A stretch of 64,000 nt of DNA from Staphylococcus taiwanensis (GTDB lineage: Bacteria; Bacillota; Bacilli; Staphylococcales; Staphylococcaceae). The DNA lies in contig CP058667.1 of NCBI GenBank assembly GCA_020544305.1, positions 2,170,001 to 2,234,000 on the forward strand, read 5' to 3'. The notes below the pieces were generated by a model. The model was not told the DNA's origin. It did not search any database and saw only the letters and a program-made list of their open reading frames with translations. A program made the translations under genes and the position numbers. Every line of letters starts with the position of its first letter. Positions within the stretch are counted from its first letter, which is position 1. Of the stretch, positions 56,847 through 64,000 are shown in pieces.

Positions 56847-57410
56847 ATGAAAAAGAGATTAGTTACAACTGCGTTAGTAGGAACAATGTTAACAACAGGT
56901 ATTTTAACAGGACAAGCACATGCGGCTGAACAGAAACGCCCTATTTATGTGTTTACTGAAAAAGAATTTAATGAACACAAAACAGGTGAAACTGAAGGCT
57001 TTGGTGGTGGACCTGGTTCAGATGTTACCGAAGTTTTTGGAAATGAAACTTATCAACAGTATCTCAGCAGAGTTAAAAAAGGTGAACGTCTAAGCGAAAG
57101 CCTATCTCCTATTGAATATGTTTATCCTAAAGAAGCACAAAACTATATTCAAGGAAATGATGTGAGCAACAATTCAACAACCAATACTCAATCTGTTAAA
57201 CCTACGAATAATAATCAGTATTCTAATAATGTAACAAATAAACAATCTACTGATTCTCAACAAATTCAACAACCATCTAAAGTGGATACACAGCAGTTAC
57301 CTGAAACTGGTGAAGATTCAACAAATACTACATTCGTAACAATTATTGCTTCAATATTATTAGCAGTTGGGTCATTGTTAACATTTAAACGCTTTTCTAA
57401 AGAAAAGTAA
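56847..57410 (+). CDS. Small LPXTG cell-wall-anchored surface protein
   Basis: 187 residues. Signal peptide (1-26, cut AHA-A), a mature N-terminal domain (27-110, PIYVFTEKEFNEHKTGE, TEVFGNETYQQYLSRVKKGE), an Asn/Gln/Ser/Thr-rich wall-spanning spacer (110-150) and the sorting signal LPETG at about 152 followed by a hydrophobic span and FKRFSKEK. Sortase A substrate by motif. Related to small Sas-type proteins, but I cannot name which. TGGAGG ribosome site; a terminator follows. Confidence 0.85.
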   Translation: MKKRLVTTALVGTMLTTGILTGQAHAAEQKRPIYVFTEKEFNEHKTGETEGFGGGPGSDVTEVFGNETYQQYLSRVKKGERLSESLSPIEYVYPKEAQNYIQGNDVSNNSTTNTQSVKPTNNNQYSNNVTNKQSTDSQQIQQPSKVDTQQLPETGEDSTNTTFVTIIASILLAVGSLLTFKRFSKEK

Positions 57411-57460
57411 TTGTCATATTTAAAACACTTATCAAGACTAGTGTTAATTAGTTCAAAAGT

Positions 57461-57491
57461 AAAACCGCCTGTGATACAGGTGGTTTTATTT
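57461..57491 (+). terminator. Terminator after the LPXTG gene
   Basis: aaaaccgcctg (461-471) pairs with caggtggtttt (477-487), then ATTTTTG. Confidence 0.85.
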
Positions 57492-57536
57492 TTGTCTATT
57501 GTAGTTTAATTTCACAAAAATTATGAATACTACTTA

Positions 57537-58409
57537 TTAAGTAAATGATTGGTAAGTAAATTTGATTTCATCTAAACGATTTATGAAAGAATCGATATAA
57601 GTTTGTGGGCCTAACATGCGTACCAATGGAGCTAATTGATAAGCGATATAATAAGCATCCAATTCAGTACATGATACTAAAACGATGACTTTTTCATCTT
57701 TGTACTCTAAGACTTTTTCAATAGAGAATTGTTGTTTAAATTGAGACCATATGGACATATCAATTTCAAATTTAATTGGTTCCATATTAGAAACACCACA
57801 ATATGATGACGACTCTAATATGTATACAGACTTAATGTCACGTACTCTTTCAGAATAAATTTTAGCTTCGTATTCATACGTTATCCAATAATCATAATGC
57901 ATATATGCAAGTGATAATGGTTTAACTATCATTTTATCATTTAAATCAATGCGAACTTTTAAGCTTTTAGTGATCCCTTTTTGCAACTTCATTAAATTGA
58001 CACCTGGTAGTGGTTCATTTCTCAAATTAAATTGATCTAGTGCATTTTTCAACAAATACTTATCTTCAATTCGATTATGTGATAAATAATCTAAAAATAA
58101 ATTATATACATCTATATGTAAGACGGGTGTTAAACTTTTAATTTTAATTAATAGACTTAGCAATGCAACACTATCTTTTGAATATGAACCGTTCGATAAT
58201 GTATAACCATCTAAAGCACGACTATAAACGACTTTAGTGTGCTTATTATTCCAATAGTTACTTTCATAAAAGAAATTATTTAAGTCGTTAATATCTCTCT
58301 GTATTGACTTTTCTCCAACATTAGCAATATCACTAAATTCTGATTTTTTGACGACATCTCCATTTATTAAACGTGTAAGTAACGATAAAACGCGTGTTGC
58401 TTTATCCAA
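57537..58409 (-). CDS. HTH/WYL-domain transcriptional regulator
   Basis: 290 residues. N-terminal winged helix (MDKATRVLSLLTRLINGDVVKKSEFSDIANVGEKSIQRDINDL), middle helical part, and a C-terminal WYL-like domain (KPLSLAYMHYDYWITYEYEAKIYSERVRDIKSVYIL). WYL regulators respond to small ligands or nucleic acid. The LPXTG gene converges with it. Target genes unknown. Start ATG at 58409; the upstream ribosome site is modest. Confidence 0.8.
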   Translation of the reverse strand: MDKATRVLSLLTRLINGDVVKKSEFSDIANVGEKSIQRDINDLNNFFYESNYWNNKHTKVVYSRALDGYTLSNGSYSKDSVALLSLLIKIKSLTPVLHIDVYNLFLDYLSHNRIEDKYLLKNALDQFNLRNEPLPGVNLMKLQKGITKSLKVRIDLNDKMIVKPLSLAYMHYDYWITYEYEAKIYSERVRDIKSVYILESSSYCGVSNMEPIKFEIDMSIWSQFKQQFSIEKVLEYKDEKVIVLVSCTELDAYYIAYQLAPLVRMLGPQTYIDSFINRLDEIKFTYQSFT

Positions 58410-58810
58410 TTTTTACCACCCCCGAGACGTAATATACATATCTAAAAAGACACAATACGTCCGTTTGAGAATAAAATGTTCTAAAGTATTTGATTTTAAC
58501 CCAAATTAAAAAGCTTGCATCCTGATATTTAGGAAACAAGCCTTTTTATTAGTCATACTATACAGACGCACAAATTTTAAGGTTCACTATAATCCATTAC
58601 TTTTCTTAAATTCTATCTCTAAGTTCCCTAACTCGTCATACTTATTGATACTATTTTCACTTTTCTTCATAGTCATCCTGTAAAGGTTGTCTACACTCAA
58701 AAATATTTTCACTGCATTAAAGTTATACTATGTCATAATGATGTCTTTCTAAGAAGTCTTGTATATTTATAGAAAAAATGATGCTAAAACTGATGGATGA
58801 TATAAAAAAC
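58410..58810. other. Intergenic region between the VOC protein and the WYL regulator
   Basis: 401 bp. It holds an inverted repeat aagcttg / caagcctttttatt at about 58510-58550 (possible terminator) and, on the minus strand, a 29-codon frame (58587-58676). Otherwise AT-rich. Confidence 0.5.
58587..58676 (-). CDS. Possible very short reading frame (29 codons), doubtful
   Basis: ATG at 58676 to TAG at 58587. The peptide is charged (MTMKKSENSINKYDELGNLE) without a signal or membrane segment. No good ribosome site precedes it. It may be the tail end of a lost gene. I keep it only for completeness. Confidence 0.15.
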   Translation of the reverse strand: MTMKKSENSINKYDELGNLEIEFKKSNGL

Positions 58811-59332
58811 CTATTCACCAGGTATAAATACTTTGGCTTCACTATCTTCTGGATAATAATAACCATTTGGAATAGCCTGTAATTCAATTAAAGCATTAAA
58901 TGGCGCTTTAACATAAACACTTTTACTACCTTCTGAATCTTCATATGTTGAATTATCATGTGTTTCGGACAATGGCTCAGCACCTGCACGTGTCGCATTG
59001 TCTAGTACATCTTCAATTCCATCTACCATCAATGAAATATGATTAAATCCTAAATCCTCTAATTTAAGTGGTTCTTTCTGATTATTACTTTCAACTTCAA
59101 ACATTTCAATATTTGGACCGTCTCCAATAACAATCATTCTTTGACGTACAATTCTTGCCCCTTGAGTAAGACCTAGCATACGTTCCACTTCTGCACCTTC
59201 ACGTGGTTCGTCATCATAGGTAAGTGCATCGTATGCAATTTTTGCGCCAAACGCTTCCTTTAAAAATGTTGTTGCTTCTTCAATATCTAAAACTGTTAAT
59301 CCAATATGATTGATACCTTTAATATTACTCAT
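58811..59332 (-). CDS. VOC-superfamily protein (glyoxalase/methylmalonyl-CoA-epimerase-like)
   Basis: About 173 residues. Two beta-alpha-beta-beta-beta modules: INHIGLTVLDIEEATTFLKEAFG with His6, and FNHISLMVDGIEDVLDNATRAG with His and Glu metal-ligand candidates (FEVE, LIELQ). This is the VOC fold; glyoxalase, epimerase or dioxygenase cannot be separated. ATG at 59332 after AAAGGAAG. Lies between terminators, single gene. Confidence 0.8.
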   Translation of the reverse strand: MSNIKGINHIGLTVLDIEEATTFLKEAFGAKIAYDALTYDDEPREGAEVERMLGLTQGARIVRQRMIVIGDGPNIEMFEVESNNQKEPLKLEDLGFNHISLMVDGIEDVLDNATRAGAEPLSETHDNSTYEDSEGSKSVYVKAPFNALIELQAIPNGYYYPEDSEAKVFIPGE

Positions 59333-59388
59333 AAACATCTTCCTTTCCTCTTTCAAAACATGTTTACCCTAAATCAGTGAAATTAAAA

Positions 59389-59429
59389 AGACGAGAGACA
59401 GAATTCAAATTGTATTCTGTCCCTCGTCT
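59389..59429 (-). terminator. Terminator after adhA
   Basis: gacgagagacagaat (390-404) pairs with attctgtccctcgtc (414-428). Sequence resembles the end hairpin of the STAR-like repeats. Confidence 0.85.
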
Positions 59430-59468
59430 GACTTATAAAAGTTTGTAATAACTCATTACATTTATATA

Positions 59469-60479
59469 TTAGAATTTAATTACCATACGTCCGGTAATTG
59501 TACCTTCTTCCATTTCTTCAAAGATATCATTAATTTCTTCTAACTCACGCGTTTGTACTTTAGGAACTACTTTTCCTTCAGAAGCAAATTGGAATGCTTC
59601 TTTCAAGTCTTGACGTGTACCTACTAATGAACCAACAACTTCAATACCATCAAGAACGAGACGTGGAATTTCTAAGTCCATTTTTTCAACTGGTAAACCT
59701 ACAGCTACAACACGTGCACCTGCTTTCACCACATCTACTGCTTGGTTAAATGGTGTTTTAGCTACAGCTGTAATAACTGTTGCATCTAACCCTTTATCGT
59801 CAGTTAATTTATTCACTTCTTCAACGGCGTCTTGATTTTTAGTATTAACTACCGCATCTGCACCTAATTCTTTCGCAAAATCTAATTTATCATCACTAAT
59901 ATCAAATGCGACTACTTTCGCGTTAAATACATTTTTAGCGTATTGAAGTGCTAAGTTACCTAAACCGCCAATACCAAATACACCAATCCATTGACCTGGT
60001 TTGATGTTACTCACTTTTACAGCTTTATACGTTGTTACACCAGCACAAGTAATTGAAGAAGCTGCCGCTGGGTCTAAGTTTTCAGGCACTTTTACAGCAT
60101 AATCAGCTGTAACAATAACTTGTTCTGCCATTGCGCCATCTACTGTGTAACCAGCGTTTTTTACATCACGACATAAAGTTTCACGTCCTGTCGTACAGTA
60201 TTCACAATGCCCACAGCTTTCAAACATCCAAGCAATTGATACACGATCGCCTTCTTTAAGAGATTCAACGCCTTCGCCTACTTTAATGACACGTCCAATA
60301 CCTTCATGACCTAATGTTACCCCTGTAACATCACCGAAGTCTGCATTTTTAACGTGTAAGTCTGTATGACAAACACCACAATATTCTGTTTGAACTAAAG
60401 CTTCACCAGGTTTCAAGTCACGTACTTCTTTATCTTCTACACTTACTTTATGATCATGTGTTACTACTGCTGCTTTCAT
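59469..60479 (-). CDS. adhA: Zinc-dependent alcohol dehydrogenase AdhA
   Basis: 336 residues, MDR family. Catalytic zinc ligands in [10 protein letters not shown] (Cys37) and LGHEG (His), structural zinc cysteines [15 protein letters not shown] (near 89-103), Rossmann [14 protein letters not shown] near 172. It interconverts ethanol and acetaldehyde with NAD+. ATG at 60479 follows AAGGAG; the longer frame from 60485 adds a TTG-started dipeptide without need. Confidence 0.93.
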   Translation of the reverse strand: MKAAVVTHDHKVSVEDKEVRDLKPGEALVQTEYCGVCHTDLHVKNADFGDVTGVTLGHEGIGRVIKVGEGVESLKEGDRVSIAWMFESCGHCEYCTTGRETLCRDVKNAGYTVDGAMAEQVIVTADYAVKVPENLDPAAASSITCAGVTTYKAVKVSNIKPGQWIGVFGIGGLGNLALQYAKNVFNAKVVAFDISDDKLDFAKELGADAVVNTKNQDAVEEVNKLTDDKGLDATVITAVAKTPFNQAVDVVKAGARVVAVGLPVEKMDLEIPRLVLDGIEVVGSLVGTRQDLKEAFQFASEGKVVPKVQTRELEEINDIFEEMEEGTITGRMVIKF

Positions 60480-60679
60480 GGTCAATCACTCCTTGTTCAA
60501 TTAACATTTAATGATGAATCTGTAAATCTATCTTCATTATATGAAATCGCTTTCAAAAATGGTATTATTTTCACTCAAATATTTTTTAATTTTCAAATTT
60601 CTTTGTTTTTTAGTTATTTAAAAGTTCATAAACCCCGTTCCTATAACTATTTTCAATCTTATATTTACCTCCCTTCCAA

Positions 60680-60708
60680 TTAAAATAGCGATATAAATAT
60701 GCTATAAT
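60680..60708 (+). promoter_or_regulatory. Candidate larA promoter
   Basis: TATAAT at 60703-60708 with the weak -35 TTAAAA at 60680-60685 (17-bp spacer). It lies 63 bp upstream of the larA start codon. The region 60480-60702 also contains the adhA promoter on the other strand. Confidence 0.45.
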
Positions 60709-60770
60709 TTCACTTGTAAGATACAAATAAATATAGATTGATGACATCAAGACTTATGGAGGGATTTTTC

Positions 60771-62039
60771 GTGAAAACACATGTCCTATATGGCAAGTCT
60801 GAAGTAGAAGTGAATGTACCTGATGATAGTACAGTTATCGAACCTCAAAAAATAGATGCTTTAGATGATTACACTTCAGCAATTCAAGAGGTTCTAAGAA
60901 ATCCAACAGGTTCGAAACCTCTAAAAGATTTGGTAAAAAGTGATGATACAGTCTCAATTGTTATTAGTGACATCACTCGGCCAACACCAAATCATATACT
61001 GGTACCTTTACTAATTGAGGAATTAAACCACGTGCCTCGTGAAAATTTCGTAATTATTAATGGTACGGGTACACACCGTGATCAAACACGTGAAGAACTA
61101 ATCCAAATGTTAGGCGAAGATATTGTGGATAGTGTCAGAATTGTTCATAATCATTGCGATGAAAAAGAAAGCTTGATTAAAGTTGGTCATAGTAAATATG
61201 GTTGTGATGCTTATTTAAATAGAGATTATGTTGAATCTGACTTTAAAATTGTAACTGGCTTTATCGAACCCCACTTCTTTGCCGGATTCTCTGGAGGTCC
61301 TAAAGGTATAATGCCTGGTATCGCAGGTCTTGAAACGATTAAGACCTTCCACAACGCTAAAATGATTGGTGACCCACGATCAACTTGGGGTAATTTAGAA
61401 GATAATCCTGTACAAGATATGGCACGTGAAGTTAACACAATGTGTAAACCAAACTTTATGTTAAATGTTGCCTTAAATAAAGATAAAAAAATCACTGCCG
61501 CATTCGGTGGAGACGTTTTTGAAGCACATAAAGAAGGTTGTGCATACGTTAAAGAACACGCAATGTTCAAATGTGATGACCGCTTCGATGTAGTAATAGC
61601 CTCAAATTCTGGCTATCCTCTCGATCAGAACTTATATCAAACCGTTAAAGGTATGAGTGCTGCTAGTAAAGTTGTTAAAAAAGGTGGCAACATCATTATG
61701 GTATCTGAATGTGCTGATGGTTTCCCTGATCATGGTAAATTTGCTGAAATATTTAAAATGGCGGACACACTACAAGGCATTTTAGACTTAATCCATGATC
61801 CGAACTTTTCAGAAGTGGACCAATGGCAAGTTCAAAAACAAGCTAGCATTCAAACATTCGCAAATGTTTATGTGTATTCAGAACTCACTGACCAACAGCT
61901 TAAAGATTCTATGCTAAATCCAACGTCAGATATTGAACAAACGATTGCAGAATTAGAAAAACAATATGGTAGAAAACTAAGTATTGGTGTTATGCCACAA
62001 GGTCCATTAACAATTCCATACGTAGAAGACGAAGCATAA
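60771..62039 (+). CDS. larA: Nickel-dependent lactate racemase LarA
   Basis: 422 residues, close to the 424 of L. plantarum LarA. Motifs: DITRPTPNH (substrate-binding Asp/Arg), NGTGTHRDQTREE (catalytic His), EPHFFAGFSGGPKGIMPG (second catalytic His and the Lys that anchors the Ni-pincer cofactor) and TFHNAKM. It converts L- and D-lactate. The GTG at 60771 has GGAGGG 8 nt upstream; the longer frame from 60738 is unlikely. Followed by larE, larB and larC. Confidence 0.93.
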   Translation: MKTHVLYGKSEVEVNVPDDSTVIEPQKIDALDDYTSAIQEVLRNPTGSKPLKDLVKSDDTVSIVISDITRPTPNHILVPLLIEELNHVPRENFVIINGTGTHRDQTREELIQMLGEDIVDSVRIVHNHCDEKESLIKVGHSKYGCDAYLNRDYVESDFKIVTGFIEPHFFAGFSGGPKGIMPGIAGLETIKTFHNAKMIGDPRSTWGNLEDNPVQDMAREVNTMCKPNFMLNVALNKDKKITAAFGGDVFEAHKEGCAYVKEHAMFKCDDRFDVVIASNSGYPLDQNLYQTVKGMSAASKVVKKGGNIIMVSECADGFPDHGKFAEIFKMADTLQGILDLIHDPNFSEVDQWQVQKQASIQTFANVYVYSELTDQQLKDSMLNPTSDIEQTIAELEKQYGRKLSIGVMPQGPLTIPYVEDEA

Positions 62040-62057
62040 TCGAAAGGATTGATAAAT

Positions 62058-62885
62058 ATGACTGAATTACAAAATAAAGAACTTAAATTAAATCAATTAT
62101 TAGAAGATATGGGTAGCGTCGTGATCGCTTTTTCAGGCGGTGTAGATAGTAGTTTAGTACTTAAAAAAGCAATAGATGTATTAGGTTCTGGTAATGTTAA
62201 ACCAGTAGTTGTTAAATCTGAGTTATTCAGAAATGAAGAATTCAACCAAGCCATTGAATTAGGTCGTGAACTAGGTATTGAAGTAATGGAAACTGAAATG
62301 GCTGAATTAGAAGATGCGAATATCGTTAAAAACACACCTGAAAGCTGGTACTACAGTAAACGTTTAATGTATGGCAAATTAACGCAAATCAAAGAAGACT
62401 TAGGTTTCAACTATGTCTTAGACGGCATGATTATGGATGATTTAGAAGACTTCCGTCCTGGCTTAAAAGCAAGAGACGAATTTGGTGTTCGCAGTGTATT
62501 ACAAGAGGCAAAACTATACAAAGCAGAAATCAGAGAATTAAGTAAACAACATGATTTACCAGTTTGGAATAAACCCGCTTTATGTAGTTTAGCGTCACGT
62601 ATTCCTTACGGCGAAGCATTAAGTTTCACAAAAGTAAATAAAGTAAACGAAGCCGAAAAACACATTTTAAGTTTAGGTGTTAATAATGTAAGAGTACGTT
62701 ACCATCACAATATTGCACGTATCGAAGTATCAGAAGATGATTTGGCAACTGTCATTAAAAACAAAGATAACATTACATTGCGTTTAAAAGAACTTGGTTT
62801 CGACTATGTTACTGTTGATTTAGAAGGCTACAGAACAGGTAGTATGAACGAAGTCATTGATACGAAAGCGACTAAATTAGTATAA
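62058..62885 (+). CDS. larE: LarE, ATP-dependent sulfur insertase of the nickel-pincer cofactor
   Basis: 275 residues, PP-loop family. SGGVDSSLVLKKA near residue 29 (ATP pyrophosphatase), LDGMIMDDLEDFRPGLKA, and KPALCSLASRIPYGE with the Cys that in L. plantarum LarE donates its sulfur (near 175). It adds sulfur to the nicotinate-derived precursor made by LarB. ATG at 62058 with AAAGGA 9 nt upstream; an earlier TTG at 62049 is too close to the ribosome site. Confidence 0.93.
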   Translation: MTELQNKELKLNQLLEDMGSVVIAFSGGVDSSLVLKKAIDVLGSGNVKPVVVKSELFRNEEFNQAIELGRELGIEVMETEMAELEDANIVKNTPESWYYSKRLMYGKLTQIKEDLGFNYVLDGMIMDDLEDFRPGLKARDEFGVRSVLQEAKLYKAEIRELSKQHDLPVWNKPALCSLASRIPYGEALSFTKVNKVNEAEKHILSLGVNNVRVRYHHNIARIEVSEDDLATVIKNKDNITLRLKELGFDYVTVDLEGYRTGSMNEVIDTKATKLV

Positions 62886-62897
62886 GGAAGTATACAC

Positions 62898-63656
62898 ATG
62901 AGTAAAGATTCTAATTTTATTGAAGACTTGCTCGAAGGTGTTAAATCAAATCAAATATCAATTGATGAAGCTAAAGCCCAACTCAGTCATTACGACGAAT
63001 TGGGCTTTGCTAAAATTGATTTACATAGAGCAAAGCGCCAAGGATTTCCAGAAGTGATATTTGGCCAAGGTAAAACAAAAGAACAAATCAATCAAATCAT
63101 TACAAGTTTATCTAATCATCATAACGTTATTTTAGTGACACGTATCAACCAAGAAAAAGCAGAATATGTTTTAAAACAACATCCTGAATTAACGTATCAT
63201 AAAGAGGCAAATATTGTTTGTACGTCACTGGAATCTATAGAGAAATCACAGCAATATATATCCGTACTTTGTGCTGGCACATCTGATTTACCCGTTGCTG
63301 AAGAAGCAGCAATTACAGCCGAAGTGATGGGTATTCAAGTGAAACGTTTTTATGATGTAGGCGTTTCTGGTATTCACCGCTTATTTGAACATATTCAAGA
63401 TATTCGTAACGGTAAAGTATCCATTGTAATTGCAGGTATGGAAGGTGCACTTGCAAGTGTTGTAGGTGGTTTAGTGGATCACCCAGTTTACGCAGTCCCT
63501 ACAAGCGTTGGATATGGCGCAAACTTCAACGGCGTTACAACTTTATTATCAATGATCAATTCCTGTGCACCAGGCACAAGCGTTCTGAATATTGATAATG
63601 GTTTTGGTGCCGGATACAATGCATCAATGATTATTAGTATGTTAGAAAATCAATAG
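62898..63656 (+). CDS. larB: LarB, nicotinate adenine dinucleotide carboxylase/hydrolase of the pincer pathway
   Basis: 252 residues. The C-terminal half is a PurE-like domain (SVLCAGTSDLPVAEEAAITAEVMG near 127, GMEGALASVVGGLV near 180, GFGAGYNASMIISML at the end). It carboxylates and hydrolyses NaAD, the first step to the cofactor. It lies 12 bp after larE with AAGGAAG ribosome site. Confidence 0.93.
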   Translation: MSKDSNFIEDLLEGVKSNQISIDEAKAQLSHYDELGFAKIDLHRAKRQGFPEVIFGQGKTKEQINQIITSLSNHHNVILVTRINQEKAEYVLKQHPELTYHKEANIVCTSLESIEKSQQYISVLCAGTSDLPVAEEAAITAEVMGIQVKRFYDVGVSGIHRLFEHIQDIRNGKVSIVIAGMEGALASVVGGLVDHPVYAVPTSVGYGANFNGVTTLLSMINSCAPGTSVLNIDNGFGAGYNASMIISMLENQ

Positions 63657-63668
63657 AACGGAGCTAAA

Positions 63669-64000
63669 ATGATGAGCAATGCTTTATATTTAGATTGTCA
63701 TGCTGGCATCGCTGGAGATATGTTACTCTCTGCACTTGTCGATTTGGGTGCTAATCCGACTGAAATTGAAAATGAATTGAAACAATTACCGCTTGATGAG
63801 TTTGGTTTACATTTTGAAAAGAAAGTAAAACAAGGCATTAATGCCATGACATTAAAAATAGACTTTCACGAACACCATCATCATCGCAAAGCATCAGATA
63901 TTTTCAAAATGATTGATCATAGCCATTTAGCAAATCGAGTTAAAGAACGTAGCAAACAAATATTTGAAACGATTGGGTATGCCGAAGCTAAAATTCATGG
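63669..64000 (+). CDS. larC: LarC, nickel insertase of the pincer pathway (partial, N-terminus)
   Basis: Runs off the right edge after about 110 residues. N-terminal LYLDCHAGIAGDMLLSALVDLGA is the LarC/DUF111 signature, followed by a His-rich loop FHEHHHHRKASDI (near 65-75). It inserts Ni into the cofactor with CTP in L. plantarum. ATG at 63669, a second ATG at 63672; ribosome site CGGAG. In L. plantarum LarC is made through a frameshift; that part is outside the window. Confidence 0.92.
   Translation, partial: MMSNALYLDCHAGIAGDMLLSALVDLGANPTEIENELKQLPLDEFGLHFEKKVKQGINAMTLKIDFHEHHHHRKASDIFKMIDHSHLANRVKERSKQIFETIGYAEAKIH

Noticed and set aside
58587..58676. 29-codon frame as a small toxin or quorum-sensing peptide
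   Set aside because: No hydrophobic segment, no ribosome site and no antisense promoter; listed as a doubtful frame only.

Overview
The window is a chromosomal segment of a low-GC Firmicute, almost certainly a Staphylococcus. SarA, the SirR/MntR regulator, the seven-gene Mnh2 antiporter operon, AbcA/PBP4, TarD/TagX/TarB/TarG/TarH/TagA, FhuCBG and an Fst/PepA-type toxin all occur in staphylococcal gene order. The proteins differ from the Staphylococcus aureus versions I remember (TarG and SarA clearly so). The wall teichoic acid polymerase is a TagF of the S. epidermidis type (poly-glycerol-phosphate) rather than the S. aureus ribitol system. A coagulase-negative species near the aureus/epidermidis group is the best guess; the species cannot be fixed from memory.

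Layout. 1-6.2 kb: end of dhaK, the Fur-controlled fhuCBG hydroxamate siderophore importer, a YitT-family membrane protein, a candidate RsaD small RNA with a CodY-like box, and nupC. 6.5-22.1 kb: cell-wall region with tagE-tagF, abcA/pbp4 (divergent), tarD, tagX, tarB, tarG/tarH (divergent) and tagA. It is interrupted by a DUF2294 gene plus NAD-formate dehydrogenase and by an unexplained three-hairpin RNA-like element (21.18-21.36 kb). 22.3-30.8 kb: a membrane metalloprotease, the manganese regulator mntR (without mntABC beside it), a CPA1 cation/proton antiporter, an NAD-type malic enzyme, a PAP2 phosphatase, a GNAT acetyltransferase and a small membrane protein. 30.8-36.8 kb: mnhABCDEFG2. 36.8-42.9 kb: a degenerate tyrosine-recombinase-like protein, a DUF1659/DUF2922 pair, a DMT-type permease, a membrane-anchored adaptor-like protein, sarA, an alpha/beta hydrolase and a membrane protein. 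43.1-52.0 kb: secreted protein, pseudo-hydrolase, HAD hydrolase, FecCD permease and siderophore-binding lipoprotein, DUF805, MerR regulator, DNA glycosylase, argS and a DUF1934 gene. 52.2-58.4 kb: accessory stretch with a complete type I toxin-antitoxin module, an apparently toxin-less second antitoxin unit, a third 5' fragment, a broken serine recombinase, TudS-like and glutamine-amidotransferase-like proteins, an IsaB-like secreted protein, an orphan phosphonate-type binding lipoprotein, an LPXTG surface protein and a WYL-type regulator. 58.8-64 kb: VOC protein, adhA and the nickel-dependent lactate racemase operon larA-larE-larB-larC (larC cut by the window end).

How it fits together. The genes serve envelope construction (teichoic acid synthesis, decoration and export, PBP4 cross-linking), ion and metal homeostasis (Mnh2, CPA1, Fhu, FecCD, MntR) and fermentative/overflow carbon metabolism (formate dehydrogenase, malic enzyme, AdhA, lactate racemase, possible RsaD). 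Six copies of a dispersed STAR-like repeat lie downstream of genes, all in the same orientation relative to the gene they follow and ending in a terminator-like hairpin. The main leads are the repeated ATCCCTG-loop RNA element at 21.0-21.36 kb and the orphan type I antitoxin unit at 54.4 kb.
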